A stretch of DNA of 64,000 bases, taken from contig JAPJBO010000363.1 of the NCBI GenBank assembly GCA_030068145.1, forward strand, positions 147,511 through 211,510. The letters run 5' to 3'. Source of the stretch: Diplonema papillatum. Taxonomy: Eukaryota; Euglenozoa; Diplonemea; Diplonemida; Diplonemidae. Shown piece by piece: positions 53,311 through 64,000 of the stretch (its first letter is position 1; every line of letters starts with the position of its first letter). Below the pieces are notes generated by a model. It made no database searches, had not been told where the DNA came from, and saw only the letters and a program-made list of their open reading frames with translations. The position numbers and the translations under genes were made by a program.

Positions 53311-54690
53311 CTTAATGGGGGGAAGGACCCGGCGCGTATCGATTGAACTGACCTTGTCAGAGCCGGACCCAAGCGGGCTTTTCTTCCGCCCGGGCCAGGG
53401 ACGCTCTTGGGAAGGCAACCCAAGAGGAGCGCGGGACGGAACGGATGTGGCAAAAAAAAAAAAAACAAAAAAAAAAAAAAAAAAAACTCCTGGAGACGCC
53501 CAGGTGTGGCCCTAAAGCGTGACTGTAAATAGAGATTTTGCCCAAGCACTTTTATTTGCACTTTTTTTTTTGCACTTTTTTTGCACCAGGCTACAGCCAG
53601 GCCTTACGTTCAGCATGCTAATTCTTTTAGTTTCTCTTTGTACACATGCTGAATCAGTACGTTATCAGCACATATCTTGTGTCCAAGATGCCACCTGAAG
53701 GCCACCCAAGCAGGCCCATGCAGGTCTTTCGAAGAACTGGTGGAGGAGGGAGCAAGCTGGCTTGGATGTCTGCACATGACAGGCATACCCGTTTCTTCGG
53801 GCTTACGCGAGTGGGGGAATTGGGTTTATCATACCGTTTTTTCCGGCTCGCTACGCGAGCCGAAGAAGGGGATGATAAATACTCCATTACTTCGATGACC
53901 GCCAGGGCCGCATATGATATGATCATTCATCAGAGTGCAAGAGACAAGTTACCACAGTCCGGAAAGCAAAACAGACATAGCATGCCGTGTGGCTCGGCTC
54001 GATTTCTTCGTTTGAAGAACTATTCAGAAATGTTTTGTGACCAAGCTAGGAGCCTCTGAAGGTCTTAGCTTTATATTGGCAAGCGTTGACACAAAGCCAA
54101 TTCGAGTTCCTGTTGGAGACAAACTTCCGATTGTGATGATGGTGATGATCTTAGCGGCAGTGCTGGTACAACCTCCTTAGCACAGACGACAGAAAGAAAG
54201 CGAAAGCGCGAAGAGTCCGACATTCCTCCGTCCGAAATCTTTCACTCTCTCAGTGTAGCTACGATCCAAAACGGGTGCAAAAACAGGCGGAAAAAGTGCA
54301 AAAAAACGTAAATAGGATCTTGGATTTTGCCCCAAAAGAGCGTAAATAGGGCCACACGTGGAGACGCCGGTTGGTGCATATTTCAACGGACTACATGATG
54401 CACCCAACAAGGCGATATCACACATGGTATGTTATTGATAACATGTTCATGTAGAAAGGAGATGTTGGTTTAATGTTTAGGCAGAGTCCTGCCTTTCATG
54501 CATGTTTGATGGTGGCAGCAAGCCATAGCGCTTTTTGTGGCTCAAAGGTCTTCTCTGAGAAGAAACGTGAAGACGGAATGTTGCCTTGAGACCTTTCGTG
54601 ATATTCTGCAGGTACTTTGAGCTATACTAGTGTAACCATGGAAAAATGAGAAGTACTAAGCCCAGAGTTGCCCGGGTTACATCACAGGTT
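53311..54690. other. No supported gene
   Basis: A-rich run 53450-53485, T-rich runs near 53565, and a short family D relative at ~54590-54640. A 137-codon frame at 53646-54059 lacks any recognisable feature. Confidence 0.45.
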
Positions 54691-54693
54691 TCT

Positions 54694-54735
54694 CCGCTGG
54701 TAGGGGGTCACGTCATGCTGGCGAGTACCACACTA
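54694..54735. repeat. LINE-like 3' tail in non-coding repeat
   Basis: GGTAGGGGGTCA, a hairpin-like CATGCTGGCG and GAGTACCACAC match the terminal region of the LINE copies; ~54778 onward resembles the end of repeat B (CTACAAAGCAGGTG, then A-rich). Confidence 0.5.
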
Positions 54736-54860
54736 TGTATATCGTTCGTAAGTCACAAATGGCGGCTCCCCCGAGTACTTCCTACAAAGCAGGTGTGCAT
54801 CAAAAAGAAAAGAGTTTTCGTTCTTGACGTGACACCTTGAAACTGGAGCTCACCGTGTGC

Positions 54861-55117
<257 letters not shown>

Positions 55118-55380
55118 GAAAGGTCAACGCGGTAGCGGTGACCACGAGAACACATACAGGTGGGTGGGGAGAGGCCCTGGGACTGCTAAGGCGTGACTAA
55201 CCCCGTCCCTGTCCCTCCCAGGGAGCCACCCCGGAACTAGCCTAGCCCACCTGACGGTGGGGGCCCACCTGACGGTGGAGGCCCACACCCTTTGACTTGT
55301 TTTGATGTGTTCTCTCTCTCTCTCTGCACAGTCTAAATCAGCTCGTTCATTGTTGTACCGAGCCCAGGGTTCTGCACCTT

Positions 55381-55796
55381 CTACACCTTAACGAAGGCGC
55401 CTTCTTTGAGGTCTTCGTGAGCTTCGAGCAGATGCGGAGACTCGGTAAGGGTGACAGCCCAGCCGAGCTCGTTCATTCTCTTGACCACTTGGAAGAATGT
55501 TTTTTTCCCAAACTCGCTGAGGAGGTAGTACACGTGCGAGATGTGCCAAAGCGCGACGCGTTCGCCCTTCAAATGGATGACGGTTTCCTGCGGCGGGCGC
55601 AGGAGGAGATACTTCTTCAGCGCTCGATCCTCGGCGTTCAGCGAATAAGCGCCACCGGGGCCTGAGTATGCCAGCCTCTTCAAATACGACGTGAACTTGG
55701 CCTCGGTGATGCCGAACCGCGTCTTCGTGCTTTCCGGAATGTCCTCATAGAGAGTCTGCAACTCGGCAACGTTGTCACCGAACTTCTCCTCTATTT
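55381..55796 (-). CDS. Exon of an unknown soluble protein (C-terminal end)
   Basis: About 138 residues in a well-balanced composition unlike nearby chance frames: EIEEKFGDNVAELQTLYEDI ... RFGITEAKFTSYLKRLAYSG ... LLSEFGKKTFFQVVKRMNEL ... GAFVKV then stop. The frame is open upstream of the first Met (at 55761) to an acceptor-like CACGCACAG, so this is probably a last exon starting at 55796. I see no membrane segment, and I do not recognise the family. Preceding exons are not evident upstream, where repeats start at ~56045. Confidence 0.6.
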
Positions 55797-57060
55797 CTGT
55801 GCGTGTATTTTGTAGAGTGAAAAATCGCTTGAAAAAAGTTTCCGAAGAGAATGGGGACTTTCATGTCGTGGCCGGCCTGATGATGCGGCTGCCTTGTTCG
55901 GGGGCCTGTTGAATCCACAGTCCACGTGGGTCTGCGTCATGCCGAGCAACTACGATCACAAAGGTGGTTACAGTACACACAAACAGGCCGGTCAGGTATG
56001 GAACAGTCAATGACAGCCGCCAAGTCTGAAAAAAGTACGTGCGTGGTAAAGACCGGCGCCCAGCGAGACTAGAGGCAGCAGTTAAAGTGCGCACAGTAAG
56101 GTTCGGGTCCGCACCAGCTAAGTTCTGGGGGAGCTAAGCTCGTATGTTTCGAGGTTGGGCAAAAAACACTTTCGGCAAAAAAATCATTTTCGGGTAAGAG
56201 TTAGACCCGGGGACCAACAAGAAGTACCAACACAAATTTGGAGCCACAGAAGATTTAACCTACATGTTCTGGTTAAACCGCTGCCAATGGGGTGGTCATG
56301 GTCATCGGGTCGACGGGGGGAATCACAAATTGTCATGGGTCAACTTTTGGAATCCCGAAAAATCAATCCAAATCACAAAAAATCAAGAAAAATCACATTG
56401 TATCACATAAGGTCAATCCAAATCAGAAAATAACGCAGAGGATCACAAAACAACGCAAAATGCACGTTCCATACACAGACGCCCCAGTCATGTCGTCTCG
56501 TGCCCAGAAAGTTGCGTCTCTGCACGCCCACTATGCCACCTGCGTGAGCAGTCTACATCTTGCAACGTCACAACGTGGTAAGCCACAACCGACAGGTGGA
56601 GTTTAATGTGAAGGACGACAGAGCCCTGGCTGCAGTAAACACGAAGAAAGCGCGCGCGAGAGAGACTACGGCGGGCGGAAGTCGCTACGTCGGAGAACCG
56701 CGGCCCTGTCACAGAGGATGACTGCGCCGATAGTGGCGCAATCGGAGGCGTTCTGGCTGGCGGGCTGACGGCTGGTTCAATCAAACCCGAAATTACTACT
56801 CTGAGAAAAAGTCGTAGTTTAGTGTTCGGGGCAGATTTTTGCCAGGTTTACTCTCCCTTTAGCCCCTTTCACCCAAAAAGACTTGATGCTAGCATCAGAA
56901 ATGCATGAGAGGCAATAATCTGCAAATCCTAGAGAAAATAAACGTCAAAAAAAAGAAAAGCGCAAAAGCCCGAAAAGAGAAACTCCTGGTGATTTCAGAT
57001 ACTAAGTAGCAACTTACCGTAAACAGAAATAAGTTGGACCAGATATATGTTGGACCGACA
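55797..57060. other. No gene; short composite-repeat leader and ATCAC-rich stretch
   Basis: At 56045-56145 lies the leader of the composite minisatellite repeat (GGCGCCCAGCGAGACTAGAG) with only three or four degenerate units. 56335-56460 is rich in AATCAC / ATCCAAATCA words; similar words precede LINE copy 2 at 59565-59617. Confidence 0.55.
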
Positions 57061-57133
57061 ATATGTTGGACCGGACAAAAGTTGGACCGCACGACGACTT
57101 ACCAGTTGGACCATTTTGTCCGGTCCAACATAT
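57061..57133. repeat. Perfect 20-bp hairpin with GTTGGACC repeats
   Basis: 57061-57080 (ATATGTTGGACCGGACAAAA) is exactly inverted at 57114-57133, loop 33 nt. GTTGGACC words recur from 57032. Confidence 0.9.
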
Positions 57134-57582
57134 GTCCGCCCGGGCACGTTTCCACTTAGGCGGGGTTGGGCCGAGGGGCATCAGGTGAAATAAGAAATGT
57201 CCCTTGCCAAATGGGTAGTCAAGCGCCGGTGTTCTAGAACCTGCGCGGCAATGCGTAACCCGCCGTGTCCCATCAAGCACTCGCAACGAAGCACGCTGCC
57301 CATGGTCCAACCATTGGTAGCCATGACCCTGTGGTTGGTAATCACAAGCGGAAGGATGCTTGATCGCGATCGGTTGTGGTTGTCGTGCCGAGGGCCCATT
57401 GCTTTGGTAGAGCAAACGCAAAAATGCAGAGTGTAAACGAGGTGGATCGAGGTTGGCTGACAGTGAAGGAAAAAATGAGCCCAGTCTACCGACAGAGTGT
57501 TTGCACTTTCTAGCGCTCAGGTTCAGCAGACGCCTTCACTATTCCTCTGAGTTGCTGACGAAGGACGTAGTCACAGCGCCAG

Positions 57583-57830
57583 TCACTCGGGCAACAGTAA
57601 GCAGCCTGAACAGCACAGGGCCGGACGGCCCCTTTTTCCCGCCACTGTCTTCCCGTCATCGAGTTTGACAGAATCGTCATAAAACCGCTTCGCGCCTCCT
57701 TTGGACAGCGGTCTCTCGTTCCCGTCCGCTGACCATTGCCTGATTGCACCGTTCAAGCCGTACGCCCTTACGTAGTTCACGATCTTTTCTCGCAGTTCAC
57801 TGGGGGAATCCAGACAAGTCAAGTCACCTG
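57583..57830 (-). CDS. Unknown multi-exon gene, 3' exon with HTH-like segment
   Basis: The frame encodes LDSPSELREKIVNYVRAYGL, then AIRQWSADGNERPLSKGGAK and KTVAGKRGRP. The YGLNGAIRQWS...LSKGGAKRF...GKRGRP layout recalls helix-turn-helix plus AT-hook-like tails of transposase-type or DNA-binding proteins, but this is only resemblance. An acceptor-like TTGTTCAG precedes it near 57830. The phase of the join to the exon at 57994-58180 is unresolved. Confidence 0.4.
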
Positions 57831-57993
57831 AACAACACAGCCGAACAGGTTGGGTTTAGGGGGGCGGCGCAGAGCAATCATTAGGGTGGCGGCTGCGGCG
57901 CAATGCCCCACTCGTGAGTTCCTCTCTCGTTAAGTACATAGTACAAGACACAGGTTTCCCTCTTCTTCCCGTTCTTGTTGAATAACTCTGCGC

Positions 57994-58180
57994 CTATCTG
58001 TTGACGCTGACGGATTCCTTGTCGGTTTCGCACCACTTCACCCCCTTCTTGCCGTGGCGAAGTGCCGCATCCTTTGCCTTGTTCTTGTCGCGCACTTCTG
58101 CTTGGATCGCCAACGCCTGCTTCTTTGTCACCGCGCCGTTTCCTGCCACGGCTTGTTCGGGCTCATGCGCGACTATCAAA
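57994..58180 (-). CDS. Unknown multi-exon gene, small internal exon
   Basis: Encodes LIVAHEPEQAVAGNGAVTKK, then a Lys/Asp-rich helical stretch (QAEVRDKNKAKDAALRHGKK). It is joined to the upstream exon by a 58-nt GT-AG intron (58181-58238): CT|T reads Leu and the frame continues. The 3' boundary is uncertain; the frame closes at 57994 unless spliced earlier. Confidence 0.5.
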
Positions 58181-58238
58181 CTACAGAGGTGAAGCGAGTG
58201 CTGTTCAGTGGCCAGCCGCGAGATTTCACTAAGTACAC

Positions 58239-58917
58239 AGGACCCCCCTGGCGTCGTCTCGAAATCTCTTCTTCGCCTTTGGGGATGGCTGCCAGGGACA
58301 CTTTTTCGTCAACCCAGTGAGTCTACGCTCTGTCGCACAACTGTCGTTGTTGTACGCCATAGCATGCAACAAGTTATTCGCCCCTTTCATCACATCGAGA
58401 CCTCGCGCCGGTTCATCACCGAACATGTCCCGCACGAGTTGCCGCTCACTGCAGAAGTCCCCTGGCGCGGAAGCAGCTGCAGCAAACTGCGCAGCAACAA
58501 AATGCCAAAAGTTCCTCGCTGTCTGAGGACAACTCGGCTCAAAAACTGTGACGTGACGGGCCCGTCGCCTGAGCCCGTCGGTGAACATGTAGATGAGGCT
58601 CAAAACGTGGAGCCTCTGCTGGTTCACGCGGTCTGCAAAAAACTTTTGCAGCGCAGGCACTGACTTACCTCGTGCGCCACTGACAGCAATCCACGACAAA
58701 GCCCATTCAAACATGCGCTTGTCCCCGACAACACGCGTGAGCGCGTAGGCTGCAGCCGTCAGTCCACCGAACCGAATGCCGCTCACTTTCTCCCAGAACA
58801 AGGAACCTTGCAGAACAACGGACTTTTTACGCAGCCACTGCGTGAAAGCCGCGTTGTCGTGGATGTAGCCGGACAGCTGCTTTAGCTTTGAAGCGAGGTC
58901 GCTGTCGCTGCCCCTGT
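58239..58917 (-). CDS. Unknown multi-exon gene, main exon
   Basis: About 226 residues: DRGSDSDLASKLKQLSGY, WLRKKSVVLQGSLFWEKVSG, FEWALSWIAVSGARGKSVPA, FADRVNQQRLHVLSLIYMFT, ARNFWHFVAAQFAAAA, then VRDMFGDEPARGLDVMKGAN. Composition is that of a folded soluble protein. I recognise no family. The predicted acceptor is GGAGGTAG at 58918; an alternative acceptor upstream (CACCTCAG) would add residues but disagrees in phase with the donor at 59093. Confidence 0.55.
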
Positions 58918-59093
58918 CTACCTCCGTACCGCACCCCAGCCCAGTAGCTAAGGACTTCTGACTGAGGTGACAGCGGTGCTGCACTCCAGCTCCTCGTAGA
59001 CCAATTACGTGCAGATGTTCGCCTCTATCGGCAACATGCGAAGTGAACGAAGATGCGCTGATTGCGTCAGGCTTTGTATGCTTATCGGGATAC

Positions 59094-59448
59094 CTTCGTC
59101 TGCGGATTCCTGCGCCAAATAATCTGCTGCGCGTACAGGTTGTCGTGTGCTGAGGGGACATGCACTGTGGAGACTCCGACCGAGAACGTCTGCAGGAAAG
59201 GGACAACGGGAATCGTCGACGCGGCTGAAGGAGGAGAAGGGAATACCGGGTCCCAACAATACCCACTCGTCACCGTCGTAACCGAATACAGTCCCAGAAG
59301 AAAGCTCCATTCCCAACAATTCGAGCTTGGAGAACAGATTTGCCAAATCCATGTACCCCACACTCATCTGGATACCGTTGCACGTGACCGCAACGTGCGT
59401 AACCGGTTCGGCAGGGGGCGCGACAGCTGCGACATTGGCTGGGTCCAT
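59094..59448 (-). CDS. Unknown multi-exon gene, first exon
   Basis: Starts at the ATG at 59448 (MDPANVAAVAPPAEPVTHVA) and continues CNGIQMSVGYMDLANLFSKL ... GYDGDEWVLLGPG ... AQESADE. It ends at donor GAAG|GTATCC (59094/59093), phase 1, and joins G+AC to give DRGSDSD. An upstream in-frame Met at 59517 is possible, but that sequence adjoins the LINE flank. No signal peptide or family recognised. Confidence 0.5.
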
Positions 59449-59617
59449 GGTGGTGCTGAAATCATCCTCTTTTTTCCAATGTGGTTGTGCTAACACTCTC
59501 AAAAAAAAACTGCCCACAGGTAAACCGCTAAAACAGGTGCACTACAGCATCTGCCTGCTGACGACCTCACAGAAAATCGTTCTAGATCACAAGAAATCAG
59601 TAAAAATCACAAAAAAT

Positions 59618-62600
59618 CGTCGTCTTGTTGCGTTAGTGGGGGGTCATTTGCATGCAAATGAGTACCACACTATGCCAGCTTTTCGCTACGTGACTCCAGA
59701 AGGGTCACTTTTTCCGCGCTTTCGGCGCGGCGCAACTCTAGTCGGTTGCAGCTGTTGTTGGCAGTTGCTCACGATCTCATAATCCGAAAAGGAATCGGAG
59801 TCTTCGCTTTCTCGCTTGCGCCGATAGGCACGCCGCGATGCGGAGGACGCGAGTAGCCGGGAAGAGCCGGCGGGAGGGCGCGATCGTTGTGTGACCCGTG
59901 GAGGGTCGGAACCAGAATCAGTAAAAGGGCCCGAGTCAGGGCCTGCCATCGAAGAGGGCCGGGCGGGGCCGGGTGGGCGCGGTGTGTTCGGGCCGGCGAG
60001 GCCAGTGCCGTCGTCGCCGAGATCGGCGCGTCGTCGTCGTGCGCGCAGCGCGGCTGCGGGAGAGGTCGTGGGGGTGCAAGGCGCGGGTCGCTTCCTGCCT
60101 GCTGGCGGGGGGGCGCGCTTCGGGGGCGATTTCGTCGTCCGCCTTCTCCGGCCACGGCTGGTAGGTGTCCCCGGTGGGGACGGCGCGCGCCGCTTCCGGC
60201 CTGTGAGGCCGTCGCTCTCGCCGCGACCGCCACCGCCGCCGCCGCCGCGACCGCCACCGCGTGCGCCGCCGCGTGCGCGGCCGCGACCAGTGCCGCGGCC
60301 GCCGCCACCGTCTCCGCCACTGTCGTCTCCGCCGCCCCGGCCGCCGCGGCCGCGGCCACGGCCGCGGCCGCCATGACCACCGCCACCCCCGTCGCCACTG
60401 CTGCTGTCGCGGCCAGCACCACCCCTGTGATGCCCCCGTCCGCAGCACGCGTCGGCGTTCGGGCAGGTCCCGCATCGCGTCAGCCGATGCGCCCGGCAGC
60501 ATTGAATGCGCAGGCCGTCGTCCGGGCGGTGGTGCACCTGGCAGCACTGGTCAACTACAAGGCTGTAGTTTCTTCGCATGCCAGTGCACACCGCGCACTT
60601 CTGCTTTGCGCAGGCATCGCAGACCGACTGCGTGCGGAGCAGAGGGTCCGCCTGCGCAGCCGGTACAAGCACGGGAAGGCGCGGGCGTTGCGGCAGAGGG
60701 GTGGGCACGTCCCAGCGCAGCGAACGCTGTGCCCGCCGCGCCGCGTCGTACTGCGGGAACACGTCCCCGCCCCAGTTCTTCCCGTCCCCGGCAGCTGCCC
60801 GCGGAAAGCTCGCCTCCAGCACCCCGTGCGTCTCCTCGCCCCCGGCGAAGCGTGGGCGAGGTGTCAATCCCCCCCACAGCATCGGCGCCCCCAGGGTCCT
60901 CATCGAGCCCACCCGGACCTTCCGCTCGGCAGGCAACGGCGACGGCAGCTGCAGGTCTCGGCACAGGCGGCACAATGTCGACAGCATCGTCCAGAGGGTC
61001 TTCCCCCTCTGGTTGGCGGCGAGCCTTCGTATTCCCGGGGGGGCAGGGACGTCGACCCCGGTGTGGACCTCGAAGTCCACTGCCAGCTCGACGCACGACA
61101 CCTCGCCCGCGTCGGTCCACCTCAGTGCCGACAGCCAGCCCTTGAGCGCCCGCATCGCACGGCCGCCGTACGGCCATCTCGGCGGCTCATCCGGAAGGCG
61201 GTCGAAGTTGAACAGGTGTTGCACCGCCGGCAGCGGCGCAGCTGCGTGCCAGGGGTGCATCGGTTGCACCGCGGAGAGGCGGCGTCGCTCCGCCTCCACG
61301 CGTGCAGTGTACACCGCCGCCATGAGGCGGTGAAGGGCCGCGACCTCCACCCGCATTCCTTCGACAATTACCCCATGCACACGCGTGCAAGACGGCCACC
61401 TCGCCCGGTCCGCCCGCAGGAGTTCGGCGAAGCAAGGACGGCCGCGGATCTCGTCGTAGGCGGGGCACTCCCACCACAGGTGATCCGCTGTGTCCTGGAC
61501 GCCTCGGTCGCAGTCCCTGCAGCCGCGGTCCAGCGGCGGACGCTGAGGTTCCGAAGAGGAGGATTCGGAGGCGTGCTCGTCAAAGCTGCCTGTCGTATCA
61601 GAGGCGGTCGACGACACGGACGCCGAGGAGCTCGGCGACCCGTCCGACCCGGCCGCCCCTCCGTTCGCACGCGCATTCCGTCCCCACCGCGCTGCGAGAA
61701 ACACACCCCCGGACAGGATCACCGCCAGTGCACGTTTCTCGCCAGCGTCAGCCGTCGCCAGGCGCAGCTCGTTCGTACGCCTGCAGTCCACCCCTGCCTG
61801 CACACCGTTGTAAGACGGTCGTTGCCTCGCAAGCTGCGTCCAGGTAGTCTGCCGTAGCCGCGCCCGGATGGCGTGGTGCCTCTCGCCCCTCTCCATGTCG
61901 AGAAGCCGGCGGCCCTCGAGCGCCGCGGTCGCAGAAATCGCGACCTTCGTAACCGATGCCCGCGACCGTGAAACCGTCAGAGATGGCGATCCCGACAGGA
62001 CCTAGGCGCGCCTCCGGCAACAACACACCGTGCCGGCTGTAAAGCCGGGCGATGTTCAGCATGCGGGCACACACGCGGGGGAGCCTCTCGCACGCGTCGA
62101 AAAACGAGCATAGAATCCTGTACGGCCGAGCAATCATCGGATCAAGACGGTGACCCTTCGCCAGGATCGACAGCACCGCCGTCACGCTTCTCGACGGCTG
62201 CCTGCTCCCAAAAGCGCCCCTTACGACCCGCGTCCGGAGCCCCTTCAGGCGCGTCTGCGTGTACGTCTCGTAGGAGCACCCCGCAAGGACACTGCTGAGC
62301 ACGTTCGAACTCGCCACCTCGCAGCGGACATCGAACGGAAGCTTCGAGGTACTCAGCCTGTCAATCAGACCGTCATGTGCGCTCAGACGCGCATCGTTGG
62401 CCCGACCCGTTCGGACGCTCTCCACACTCGTTCGCACCCCGAGGATCTTCGCAGCCGTCGCCGTCACTATGGCCTCGCCGCCCACCTTCACCGCGCTGGC
62501 GTACGGACGCCGCCTGCGCTGTTGCGTCGAGCCCGCACGGATACCCATTGCCACGGTTTTCGACATGTTGAGGCACATCCCGGTCAGGGCACAGAACCGC

Positions 62601-64000
62601 GCGACGATGTCGACCGCCTGCTGCAGCTCGGCTTCCGCCGGCGCAAGGAGCGTGGCGTCATCCGCCAACGACTCCGAAGACACCTCCGGCACCCGCACCG
62701 AAACCGCGCGGAGCACTACCGACAATAGGCGTTGATCAGTATGACCGACAGCGGGCAGCCCTGCAGAATGCCATTTGTCACCTCGAACTCGGAGCCCACG
62801 CCGAGCGGCAGCTTGAACCGTCGCTTCATGCCGCGGTACATGGCGCGCAAGGGGCGCAAGATGCGCGCGTCGAGACCCATCTCCTCTGCAAGACTGAGAA
62901 CGATACCCTGCGGAACCCGGTCAAAACATTTCGCGAAGTCCAGCGCCACCATGTATAACGATTTCGTCTCGTCCAGCAGCGTCTCCTCGATCAACGTCGT
63001 CAGCTCCATGAGGACATCGTCCGTTCTGTGCCCCGAGCGGAAGCCATGCTGTGTCGGTAGCACCCAGCCCTCTTGCCACTCCATGACGTCTTGCAAACGC
63101 CTGCAGGCCCACAACCGATAGACGCAGCTCGTCACGGTGATTGGCCGCAAGTTCGTTGGCGAGGTGTCGTCGGTCTTTGGTATGAGCGACACCAACGACG
63201 TCAGCATACCCTTCGGCCACTCCCCTCGCTCCTCTACCAGATTGAAGAGCGTCGCGAACCCGTCCAGCAGCTCGTCGGGCAGGGCCTTCAGCTCGTCCAA
63301 GCGCCACGTCCACCCCACACGCCGTAGTCTTCTTCTTCCGCTTGTTGAGCACATCCCGTAGCTCCCTCCCGGTCACATCCCGCAGGTCCATCTGGCGGCG
63401 GGGAATAAAACCCTCGAAGGCCCTGCGGAACACCTCGTACTCGGGCTCTGGGCGTCCTTCCCCGTACATGCGCAGGATCGGGTCCCACGCCTCCTGCAGC
63501 ACCTCGTCCATCTCCTCGACGTTGGCGGTGAGCCGCCCGTCCGCTGTTCGCACCGCATCGGCCGCCTGCCCCGGACCCCCCCGTAGCATCGTCACAAGAG
63601 CCCGGCGATCCGTCCCAAACATCGTCAGCTGCCTCTCGTGTTGCTGCCTCTTCCGTACCCTCGCCGCAGCCGCGTTGTATCTCGCACTGCGCAGTCGTAC
63701 GTCGTGCAAGTAAACGCGGGCGACCTCTGCGCTCGGCGGGTCGGAGGGGGGCGGCCCGCCGACCCCGCCGCCACGGATCACGGCGAGACAGCGCAGCCAG
63801 CACAAGCGGAGCTCTTGGGGCACCTGGAATGGTCCGGACGCTTCTAGGCGAGCTCGCTGGTAGACGTAGTGCTCCAGACGCCGGATCGCATTCCCGTGCC
63901 TCAGCTCCGTCTCGCACGCCACGCCCCGGTCCGGCGTACTCCTCGCCGCAACGCGAGTCATCTTCAGCTCCGAGTTTCGCGGCCGGTGTGCGCACGTCTC
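59618..64000 (-). mobile_element. Non-LTR retrotransposon (LINE), copy 2, continues beyond the window
   Basis: Same family as 41952-46085, same strand. The 3' end has the same terminal TCGTCGTCTTGTTGCGTTAG (plus strand) and the perfect palindrome CATTTGCATGCAAATG (59646-59661). The 5' end is not reached: coding homology continues to position 64000. Beyond the 3' end lies ATCAC-rich sequence. Confidence 0.85.
59686..64000 (-). pseudogene. LINE copy 2 polyprotein (RT + knuckle + Cys-rich + RGG), three frameshifts
   Basis: Reading inward from 64000: an N-terminal segment (ETELRHGNAIRRLEHYVYQR ... RKRQQHERQLTMFGTDRR) is open to the window edge. A 2-nt loss near 63310 breaks GVDGWRLDE. RT motifs LDFAKCFDRVPQ and QGCPLSVILINA follow. 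A 1-nt loss near 62735 comes before LADDATLL, and a 1-nt gain near 61925 comes before MERGERHH. From 61896 to 59686 one frame of 736 residues links the CX2CX9HX4C knuckle, the Cys/His cluster (CDACAKQKCAVC), the RGG-rich run and the basic tail, which shows that these belong to one protein. This copy cannot make a full protein. Confidence 0.85.

Noticed and set aside
53646-54059. 137-codon plus-strand gene
   Set aside because: Composition is unremarkable, with no motif, and it begins in ordinary intergenic sequence; chance length is plausible.
59887-61857. 656-codon plus-strand frame (and others of 160-400 codons) opposite the LINE and the coiled-coil gene
   Set aside because: They lie antisense to a clearly coding GC-rich strand, with Arg/Ala/Pro-rich low-complexity translations; they are shadows of codon bias.

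Overview
The window is nuclear DNA of a eukaryote, not of a bacterium. Coding exons are GC-rich and codon-biased. At least four introns with GT-AG ends can be inferred because reading frames join in phase across them. Most of the remaining sequence is transposon relics, minisatellites and homopolymer runs. An alveolate-type alga (chromerid or dinoflagellate) fits the CCCTAAA-type telomere-like repeats, the multi-membrane-segment adenylate cyclase and the transposon-rich composition. This is inference from style only; no marker gene settles the organism. Every gene I can support lies on the minus strand.

Region by region: (1) 1-4300 holds a membrane-anchored class III adenylate cyclase whose catalytic domain is split by a ~2.0 kb repeat-filled intron, followed upstream by a broken tandem copy of its first exon. 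(2) 4300-8750 is non-coding, with a 180-bp MITE, a composite minisatellite/tRNA-like repeat and a 131-bp tandem duplication. (3) 8747-12868 is probably one gene rather than two: a Cys-rich exon (12868-11530) joins in phase to a Pro/Gln-rich coiled-coil exon (10299-8747), and the start of that second exon, with its splice acceptor, is present three times in tandem. (4) 15199-19329 encodes a voltage-gated K+ channel with a long low-complexity N-terminus containing four in-frame 56-residue repeats. (5) 19.4-32.5 kb is almost gene-free and contains an inverted repeat, a 35-bp-TIR element with two tRNA-like heads, and a hAT-like MITE. (6) 32608-33732 encodes a CCCH zinc-finger protein with a poly-proline run. 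(7) 34.4-41.7 kb carries weak ORFs, a 2.6-kb element with hAT-like ends, a TA-flanked MITE and a second large minisatellite. (8) 41952-46085 is a 5'-truncated non-LTR retrotransposon; a second, frameshifted copy fills 59618-64000 and runs off the window. (9) 46-57 kb is mostly MITEs, hairpins, a 253-nt CT microsatellite and one unknown exon. (10) 57.5-59.45 kb is an unknown multi-exon gene.

The most distinctive observations are: two neighbouring genes (cyclase and coiled-coil gene) that both show local tandem duplication of exon sequence; a LINE lineage whose protein continues past the reverse transcriptase into a Cys-rich plus RGG-rich tail and which is flanked by a 33-bp repeat matching its own 3' end; non-coding repeats that share that LINE tail; and several MITE families whose target-site duplications can be read directly. 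The genes do not form an obvious pathway. The cyclase and K+ channel are both plausible membrane-signalling proteins, but nothing links them beyond proximity.
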